From NCBI GenBank assembly GCA_030045175.1, contig JASIBM010000423.1:1-13396 (forward strand): a stretch of 13,396 nt of DNA, given 5' to 3'. Under the pieces are notes generated by a model. The model was not told the origin of the DNA. It ran no database searches and was given only the letters and a program-made list of their open reading frames with translations. Source of the stretch: Streptosporangiaceae bacterium (GTDB lineage Bacteria; Actinomycetota; Actinomycetes; Streptosporangiales; Streptosporangiaceae). The position numbers were made by a program, and so were the translations under genes. Of this stretch, positions 1 to 4,544 are shown piece by piece. Within the stretch, counting starts at the first letter, position 1; every line of letters starts with the position of its first letter.

Positions 1-2083
1 CCAGGATCAGTGCTTCCTCGTGCCATGCGTCGTAGCGCCCGCTGCGCCCCGCGTGGCCCGCGATCATCTCGGTCTTGAGCAGGAACGGCCCGCCGGACGC
101 GGTCGCCTGCAGCCTGGCGATCCACTTGGCCGGCTCGCTGTAGCGCACCCGCGTGTCGTTCAGGCTGGTGAGCGCCAGGATCGGCGGGTACGTGCGGCCG
201 GCGGACACGTTCTCGTACGGGCTGTACGACTTGATGTAGGCGTACGCCGCTGGGTCATGCAGCGGATCGCCCCATTCTTCCCATTCGGTGACAGTCAATG
301 GCAGCGACGGATCGAGCACCGAGGTCAGCGGGTCGACGAACGGCACCTGCGCTGCGATGCCACCGAACGCCTCGGGCGCCATGTTCGCCACGGCCCCGAC
401 TAGCAGCCCGCCGGCCGAGCCGCCCCGCGCGACCAGCCGGGCCGGGCTGGTCCAGCCGAGCGCCGACAGCTCCCTGGCGCAGGCGATGAAGTCGGTGAAG
501 CTGTTGGCCTTGTGCAGCAGCTTGCCTTCGTCATACCAGCGGCGGCCGAGCTCGCCGCCGCCCCTCACATGCGCGATCGCGAAGCCGAAGCCGCGGTCGA
601 GCAGCGAGAGCCTGGGGATCGAGAAGTACGGGTCACAGGAGTGCTCATAGCTGCCATAGCCGTAGAGCAGGAACGGCGCGCTCCCGTCCCTGGGCGTCCC
701 CTTCTTGCAGACGAGCGAGATCGGGATGTCCGTGCCGTCCGGCGCCTTCGCCCACGCCCTGTGCTGGGCGTAGTCAGCGGGCTGGTACTCCCCCTGGCCA
801 GGCAGGGCGAGCACGGGCCGGCGCTTGAGCAAGGTGAGCCCTCCGGTCGCCGCGTCGCAGTCGTAGACGGAATCCGGCGTCACCATCGAGACGTATCCGA
901 CCCGGAACAGCCGCGACTCATAGTCTGGGTTCGACCCGGGGGTCACCGTGTAGACGGGCTCATCGAAAGAGATCTCGTGGGACGTGCCGTCCGCGAGCAG
1001 GACGCGCAGCCCGGTGAGGCCGTCCCGGCGGAAGTAGACGACGACGTGACCGGAGAACGCGCTGACATCGACCAGGCGGGTGTCCGCGCGATGCGGCACC
1101 AGCGGCGTCCAGGCCGAGGGATCGGCCAGCATCGCCGTGGCTATCTCGAAGTTCTCTGCGCCGTCGTTGTGCAAGATCAGCAGCCGATCGGCGCCGTCAG
1201 GCCCGATCTGATGGTCGATGCTGTACTCAACGCCTTGCCTGCGCGGCATCACGACCCGGAAGTCGCCGGTCGGATTGCTGGCGTCGAGTAGCCATTCTTC
1301 GCTCGTCAGCTTGCTCGACGACGTGATCACCAGGTACCGCTCGCTGCGGGTCAGCCACACGCTGACGAAGAACCGCTCGTCGGCTTCCTCGAACACGACC
1401 TCGTCCTTCTCGGCCGGGGTGCCGACCAGGTGCCGCCAGATCCGGTACGGCCGCCACGCGTCGTCGGCCGTCACGTAGAACAGCGCGGAGCCGTCGTGCG
1501 ACCAGGCAGACCCGTAATGCGTGTTCGGAATCTCGTCGGCTGTCACCTCTGCGGTGACGAGGTCCTTGATCCGCATGGTGAACCGCTCGTCGCCGGTGTA
1601 GTCGGTCGAGTAGGCCAGCTTGGTTGCGTCCGGGCTGACGTTGTACGCGCCGAGTGAGAAGTACGGCTGCTCGCCTGCCAGTTCGTTGGAGTCGAGCAGC
1701 ACTTCCTCGCCGTCGAGCGGCGACCCGTCCTCGGTCATCGGCGGGAGCTCATCGCCCCGACGCACGCCGCGCCGGCACGACACCCCGTACTGCTTGCCCT
1801 CGACCGTCCTGGTGTAGTACCACCAGCGGCCCTTGCGGGTCGGCACCGACAGGTCGGTCTCCTTGGTCCGCCCCTTGATCTCCTCGAAGATCGCCTCGCG
1901 CAGGTCCGCCTGGCCGGCGGTCATCGCCTCGGTGTAAGCGTTCTGAGCCTCGAGGAACGCGATCGTCCGCTCGGCATCCTTGTCTTCCAGCCAGGAGAAC
2001 TCGTCGATGAACGTGTCGCCGTGGTGGGTGCGCTCGGCCGGGATCCGCCGCGCCAGCGGGGGCCGTGGGCTCTGGCTGCTCAT
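1..2083 (-). CDS. ptrB: Oligopeptidase B (prolyl oligopeptidase family S9), C-terminus cut by window edge
   Basis: This is a cytosolic serine oligopeptidase expected to cleave short peptides after Arg or Lys. Reading the minus strand from ATG at 2083 gives 694 codons before the edge, against about 690-720 residues for the family, so only a short tail is missing. The N-terminal part (about residues 1-410) looks like the beta-propeller domain and the rest like the alpha/beta hydrolase domain. The catalytic triad is visible: Ser556 in RGGSAGG, Asp643 in LNDTRV, and His677 in AGHAGRSGRY. The spacing of 87 and 34 residues is close to that of E. coli PtrB. Glu600 and Glu602 in the TEWEEWGDP segment match the acidic pair that the family uses to bind the basic P1 side chain, which favours oligopeptidase B over prolyl endopeptidase. 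It is divergent from the methyltransferase gene. No Shine-Dalgarno precedes the start. Family assignment is very secure; substrate is inferred from the family. Confidence 0.95.
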   Translation of the reverse strand, partial: MSSQSPRPPLARRIPAERTHHGDTFIDEFSWLEDKDAERTIAFLEAQNAYTEAMTAGQADLREAIFEEIKGRTKETDLSVPTRKGRWWYYTRTVEGKQYGVSCRRGVRRGDELPPMTEDGSPLDGEEVLLDSNELAGEQPYFSLGAYNVSPDATKLAYSTDYTGDERFTMRIKDLVTAEVTADEIPNTHYGSAWSHDGSALFYVTADDAWRPYRIWRHLVGTPAEKDEVVFEEADERFFVSVWLTRSERYLVITSSSKLTSEEWLLDASNPTGDFRVVMPRRQGVEYSIDHQIGPDGADRLLILHNDGAENFEIATAMLADPSAWTPLVPHRADTRLVDVSAFSGHVVVYFRRDGLTGLRVLLADGTSHEISFDEPVYTVTPGSNPDYESRLFRVGYVSMVTPDSVYDCDAATGGLTLLKRRPVLALPGQGEYQPADYAQHRAWAKAPDGTDIPISLVCKKGTPRDGSAPFLLYGYGSYEHSCDPYFSIPRLSLLDRGFGFAIAHVRGGGELGRRWYDEGKLLHKANSFTDFIACARELSALGWTSPARLVARGGSAGGLLVGAVANMAPEAFGGIAAQVPFVDPLTSVLDPSLPLTVTEWEEWGDPLHDPAAYAYIKSYSPYENVSAGRTYPPILALTSLNDTRVRYSEPAKWIARLQATASGGPFLLKTEMIAGHAGRSGRYDAWHEEALIL

Positions 2084-2097
2084 GGCTAAGGAGTCTA
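2084..2097 (-). promoter_or_regulatory. Candidate -10 box for a leaderless peptidase transcript
   Basis: On the minus strand the hexamer TAGACT (2092-2097) fits the actinobacterial TANNNT -10 pattern. It ends 8 bases before the ATG at 2083, so transcription would start at or next to the start codon. No purine-rich ribosome-binding site lies in these bases, which agrees with a leaderless mRNA. I could not find a convincing -35 element. The rest of the 111-base divergent gap (2084-2194) holds only this box, the facing -10 and the ribosome-binding site of the methyltransferase. Confidence 0.45.
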
Positions 2098-2162
2098 TTG
2101 AGCGCCGGCCTCGTGCTCGCAGCCCTGGCCCCGGCATGAGCCGCGATGCCCGGACCGCGTGC

Positions 2163-2191
2163 GATACTAAATGAGATCGGTCAATGGAGGG
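2163..2191 (+). promoter_or_regulatory. Candidate -10 (GATACT, 2163-2168) and ribosome-binding site (GGAGGG, 2186-2191) of the methyltransferase
   Basis: GATACT at 2163-2168 matches four of six -10 consensus positions and would start RNA near 2175. That lies past the upstream in-frame ATG at 2171, so this ATG would not be in the message. GGAGGG at 2186-2191 ends 3 bases before ATG 2195. The two sites together choose 2195 as the start. No clear -35 is seen. Confidence 0.5.
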
Positions 2192-2194
2192 CAA

Positions 2195-3088
2195 ATGGCT
2201 GAGACGCTGCAGGCACCTGCAGGCGTGGACCCGGCACGGCCTAGCTCGGCGCGGATCTACGACTACCTGCTCGGCGGCGCGAACAACTTCGAGGCCGACC
2301 GGGCGGCCGCCGGGCGCCTGGCGCAGCGGATACCCGAGGTGGCCGACACCGCATGGGCAAACCGCGGCTTTCATCAGCGCGCCGCCAAATGGATCGCCGA
2401 GCAGGGTGTGCGGCAGTTCATCGACATCGGGTCGGGACTGCCGACCGTCGGGAACACCCACGAGGTGGTCAGGCGCGTCGCGCCCGACGCCCGCGTCGTC
2501 TACGTCGACAACGACCCGATCGTGCTCGCCCACAGCGCGGAGTTGATCGGTGACGACAAGACCGCCGTGGTGATCATTGCCGACCTGCGAGAGCCGGACG
2601 CGATTCTCGAGAATCCCAGGCTGCAAGAGCTGATCGACCCCGGCGAGCCGACCGGGCTACTGATGACCGCGGTGCTGCACTTCATCTCCGACGCGTCCAA
2701 GCCCAGGGCGTTGCTGGCGCGGTACGTCGCGGCCCTGGCCGATGGCAGCTACCTGGCGCTGTCGCACCGGACCTTCGATCACAAGCCGACCGCGGCCATG
2801 CGCACGCTGGCCGAGGTCGGCGAGCAAGCCGCCGGCGGCAGCCACTACCGGTCTAAGGACGAAATCCGCGCTTTCTTCGACGGCCTGGAGCTCGTACCGC
2901 CCTACCAGGGCGCCGAGCCAGACGTCTCCTGGGTAGGACTGTGGGGCTGCGAAGACCCGGCACTCGCCGATTCCGAGGGATCGCGCTGGCTCTACTGCGG
3001 CGTCGCGCGCAAGAACGGCTTAACGCGCCAGCCCTGGTACCCGATTCGGCTACCAGGGGCACCGCCTGACGAGGCCCGTCAGGACTAG
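2195..3088 (+). CDS. SAM-dependent methyltransferase of the DUF574 / Methyltransf_19 family
   Basis: A 297-residue protein typical of a family much expanded in actinomycetes. It opens with the hallmark VDPARPSSARIYDYLLGG (residues 11-28) followed by the ADR motif. The Rossmann-fold SAM-binding motif I is FIDIGSGLPT (75-84), and the acidic end of strand 2 is VYVDNDP (102-108), where an Asp would contact the SAM ribose. Substrates of this family are largely unknown and none can be inferred here. I chose ATG 2195 because it has a ribosome-binding site and matches the usual family N-terminus; ATG 2171 would add eight non-conserved residues. The gene carries one TTA leucine codon at 3020-3022 (residue 276), the only in-frame TTA I found in the window. 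It ends tail to tail with the RHH gene, sharing CTAG at 3085-3088. Confidence 0.9.
   Translation: MAETLQAPAGVDPARPSSARIYDYLLGGANNFEADRAAAGRLAQRIPEVADTAWANRGFHQRAAKWIAEQGVRQFIDIGSGLPTVGNTHEVVRRVAPDARVVYVDNDPIVLAHSAELIGDDKTAVVIIADLREPDAILENPRLQELIDPGEPTGLLMTAVLHFISDASKPRALLARYVAALADGSYLALSHRTFDHKPTAAMRTLAEVGEQAAGGSHYRSKDEIRAFFDGLELVPPYQGAEPDVSWVGLWGCEDPALADSEGSRWLYCGVARKNGLTRQPWYPIRLPGAPPDEARQD
3032..3058. terminator. Intragenic stem-loop near the end of the methyltransferase gene, possible bidirectional terminator
   Basis: CCCTGGTA (3032-3039) and TACCAGGG (3051-3058) form a perfect 8-bp stem. Inside it CCG (3041-3043) and CGG (3047-3049) add three pairs after a single C-C mismatch, leaving a 3-base ATT loop. 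There is no T-tract. It lies 27 bases upstream of the methyltransferase stop. Because the convergent genes overlap, there is no intergenic room for a terminator, so one placed inside the coding end is plausible. Termination activity is inference; the dyad itself is directly visible. Confidence 0.4.
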
Positions 3089-3291
3089 CCGGACGAGCCG
3101 GAGCGCGGTGGCCGGCCTGGCCCGCGCATCTGGCCCACCTGGCCAGGCAGCCGCCCGGCCTCAGCCAGCGCGCGGCGCAGCAGGAACTCGATCTGCGCGT
3201 TGGTGCTGCGCAGCTCGTCGGCCGCCCATCTGGCGAGAGCGTCATGGACGGCCGGATCGAGCCGCAGCAGCACCCCCTTGCGCTCGCTCAC
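3085..3291 (-). CDS. Small ribbon-helix-helix-like DNA-binding protein (Arc/HicB-antitoxin-like)
   Basis: A 68-residue protein starting at GTG 3291. Residues 5-12 (KGVLLRLD) look like the DNA-contacting beta-strand, with helix A at about 13-27 and helix B at about 29-45, the layout of Arc/MetJ/HicB-type ribbon-helix-helix domains. The basic, Gly/Pro-rich tail holds GPGRPPR, which resembles an AT-hook (canonical core RGRP) but lacks the first Arg. The gene sits 12 bases after the SPFH stop codon, and a GAGGCAGG ribosome-binding stretch overlaps that stop, so the two are almost certainly cotranscribed. No toxin gene is next to it, so a toxin-antitoxin role is not supported. Autoregulation of the operon is a reasonable inference, because RHH proteins usually bind short repeated half-sites and such sites lie in the SPFH promoter. 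Confidence 0.8.
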   Translation of the reverse strand: MSERKGVLLRLDPAVHDALARWAADELRSTNAQIEFLLRRALAEAGRLPGQVGQMRGPGRPPRSGSSG

Positions 3292-3303
3292 GAGATACCT
3301 GCC

Positions 3304-4233
3304 TCACTGGTACAGGGAGCCGGTGTTCACGACCTGCTGGGTAGCCTGCTCACTGCACAAGACCACGAGCAGGTTGGACACCATGGCGGCCTTGCGCTCC
3401 TCATCAAGCTCGACGACCCCTTCGTCCTGCAGCCGCTGCAACGCGAGTTGCACCATGCCGACCGCCCCCTCCACGATCCGCTGCCGCGCCCCGACCACCG
3501 CGTTCGCCTGCTGCTGGCGGAGCATTGCCTGAGCGATCTCCGGAGCGTACGACAACCGGGTGAGCCGTGACTCGATGATGTGCACGCCGGCCGGCTTGAC
3601 CCGGTTCATCAGCTCCTCCGACAGCCGCTGGGTGATCTCGTCCGCGTTGTCGCGCAGTGACAGCACGTCGGCGCCCCGGTTGTCGTACGGGTAGCTGGAC
3701 GCTATGTGCCGAACCGCGGTCTCTGTCTGGATGGCAACGAATTGCCGGTAGTTATCGACGGCATATGTCGCGTGCGCCGTGTCCCTGACCTGCCAGACGA
3801 CCACCGCCGCGATCTCGATCGGGTTGCCGTCGGCGTCGTTGACCTTTGCCTGGGCCGACTCCTGGTTCCTGATCCTGGTCGAGACCACGATGCGGCGGGT
3901 GAACGGGTTCACCCACTGCAGGCCGGTTTCGCGAATGGTCCCGCGATACCTGCCGAACAGCTGGATCACCCTGGCCCGGCCGGGCGCGACCTGCGTCAGG
4001 CCAAGCCACGCGAGGACGCCGAGCCCGATCAGGATGATCCCGAGCCATACCAGCGCGACCGTGGTGTCCTGGGTGTGCTTGGTCGCCTCCCACAACGATA
4101 CGATCCCGCCAGCGAGGAGCGCGAGAGCTAGCACGAGCATCACCATGCCCGGCATGTGCCTGGCTGGACGCTCGGCCACCTGCCGGGCTTGGAGCTGGCC
4201 GCCGCCCTGCGCGGCCTCGACGTTCGATGCCAT
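3304..4233 (-). CDS. SPFH / band-7 (stomatin-prohibitin-flotillin) domain membrane protein
   Basis: A 309-residue protein. Two hydrophobic segments lie near the N-terminus (about 28-48 and 58-80), separated by a short polar loop. They are followed by a band-7 domain (about 81-225: QVAPGRARVIQLFGRY, then GLQWVNPF, then NPIEIAAVVVWQV). A charged helical stretch (about 229-270) of the type that drives SPFH oligomers comes next, and the C-terminus reads NTGSLYQ. SPFH proteins assemble at membrane microdomains and often scaffold proteases or envelope stress functions; no specific partner is visible here. ATG 4233 is chosen over GTG 4248 because GGAGGT lies 6-10 bases upstream of it and overlaps the GTG candidate. 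It is the first gene of an operon with the RHH gene and has its own promoter (see 4257-4300). Confidence 0.9.
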   Translation of the reverse strand: MASNVEAAQGGGQLQARQVAERPARHMPGMVMLVLALALLAGGIVSLWEATKHTQDTTVALVWLGIILIGLGVLAWLGLTQVAPGRARVIQLFGRYRGTIRETGLQWVNPFTRRIVVSTRIRNQESAQAKVNDADGNPIEIAAVVVWQVRDTAHATYAVDNYRQFVAIQTETAVRHIASSYPYDNRGADVLSLRDNADEITQRLSEELMNRVKPAGVHIIESRLTRLSYAPEIAQAMLRQQQANAVVGARQRIVEGAVGMVQLALQRLQDEGVVELDEERKAAMVSNLLVVLCSEQATQQVVNTGSLYQ

Positions 4234-4248
4234 CCGACCCACCTCCAC

Positions 4249-4288
4249 TTGATGTATTGATACCAGACACCTAGCATAGTGATATCAA
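4249..4288. promoter_or_regulatory. Candidate operator: inverted TTGATACCA / TGATATCAA arms over the SPFH promoter
   Basis: TTGATACCA (4257-4265) and TGATATCAA (4280-4288) are inverted repeats of each other with one mismatch, 14 bases apart. The right arm contains a perfect 8-base palindrome, TGATATCA (4280-4287), between -35 and -10. The left arm lies at the predicted RNA start. A third TTGAT half-site is at 4249-4253, in direct orientation to 4257-4261 with an 8-base period. Bound protein would block RNA polymerase. The RHH protein of the same operon is one candidate ligand; an unlinked repressor is equally possible. Confidence 0.45.
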
Positions 4289-4300
4289 TTTAAAACGCAA
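4273..4300 (-). promoter_or_regulatory. Candidate housekeeping-type promoter of the SPFH-RHH operon
   Basis: On the minus strand, TTGCGT (4295-4300) as -35 and TATGCT (4273-4278) as -10 are separated by 16 bases. The predicted RNA start near 4266 gives a leader of about 33 bases containing the GGAGGT ribosome-binding site. The region is conspicuously AT-rich for this window. The palindrome TGATATCA fills part of the spacer. Confidence 0.55.
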
Positions 4301-4310
4301 GCGCTACTGG

Positions 4311-4355
4311 TCAGGACCGCGCGATCGAGCCGAAGGCGAGAGCGCGCGGTCCTGA
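4311..4355. repeat. Perfect 13-bp inverted repeat in the divergent intergenic region
   Basis: TCAGGACCGCGCG (4311-4323) and its exact reverse complement (4343-4355) flank 19 bases. The loop itself can pair GCC (4329-4331) with GGC (4335-4337) around a GAA turn. There is no T-tract on either side. It begins 11 bases upstream of the SPFH -35 and lies far upstream of the candidate promoter of the secreted repeat protein, so it is not at the end of any annotated gene. Its role is unknown: a regulator-binding dyad, a chromosomal insulator or terminator between divergent units, or part of a short RNA. Confidence 0.6.
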
Positions 4356-4380
4356 GACCACCCGCCAGGCCGACGCACCA

Positions 4381-4429
4381 TGATCGTGGTCGTCCGTCAG
4401 TTGTGGCAACTGAGAATCGTCCCCGATCA
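4381..4429. repeat. Nested dyad upstream of the secreted repeat protein gene
   Basis: The core TCAGTTG (4397-4403) / CAACTGA (4407-4413) is a perfect 7-bp inverted repeat around a 3-base spacer. Outer arms TGATCG (4381-4386) and CGATCA (4424-4429) pair across the core, and the next GG/CC pair follows after one mismatch. The structure ends 20 bases upstream of the candidate -35 at 4450. A symmetric operator is the simplest reading; an RNA structure in an unrecognised transcript is an alternative. Confidence 0.45.
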
Positions 4430-4449
4430 AGGAAATGAGCAGGCCGTGG

Positions 4450-4478
4450 TTGAACTCGAAAAGGGTATTCGTTAGCCT
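4450..4478 (+). promoter_or_regulatory. Candidate promoter of the secreted repeat protein gene
   Basis: TTGAAC (4450-4455) and TAGCCT (4473-4478) are separated by 17 bases, close to actinobacterial housekeeping promoters. RNA would begin near 4485, leaving a leader of about 60 bases before the preferred TTG start at 4545. Confidence 0.45.
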
Positions 4479-4533
4479 CGGTAAGGATTGGCGTGCTTTG
4501 CCAATCGGTGCCCGGTTCCTCCCCGACTGCCAC

Positions 4534-4538
4534 GGAGA
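4534..4538 (+). promoter_or_regulatory. Ribosome-binding site that decides the TTG start at 4545
   Basis: GGAGA is followed by 6 bases and then TTG at 4545, the best-spaced start in this frame. The alternative TTG at 4488 has its purine stretch directly abutting the start codon and would put 19 atypical residues in front of the signal peptide. Confidence 0.6.
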
Positions 4539-4544
4539 ACAGCC

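Noticed and set aside
512..1291. A 259-residue plus-strand open frame opposite the peptidase
   Set aside because: Antisense to oligopeptidase B with its catalytic residues intact; the translated sequence has no recognisable domain.
2171..2194. Upstream in-frame ATG at 2171 as methyltransferase start
   Set aside because: It lies before the predicted RNA start and has no ribosome-binding site, whereas ATG 2195 has GGAGGG and the expected family N-terminus.
3085..3291. A HicAB-type toxin-antitoxin module
   Set aside because: No toxin gene is adjacent; the neighbours are an SPFH protein and a methyltransferase in the opposite orientation.
4311..4355. Rho-independent terminator
   Set aside because: There is no T-tract and no gene ends here; both flanking genes start on either side, so a terminator label is not supported.
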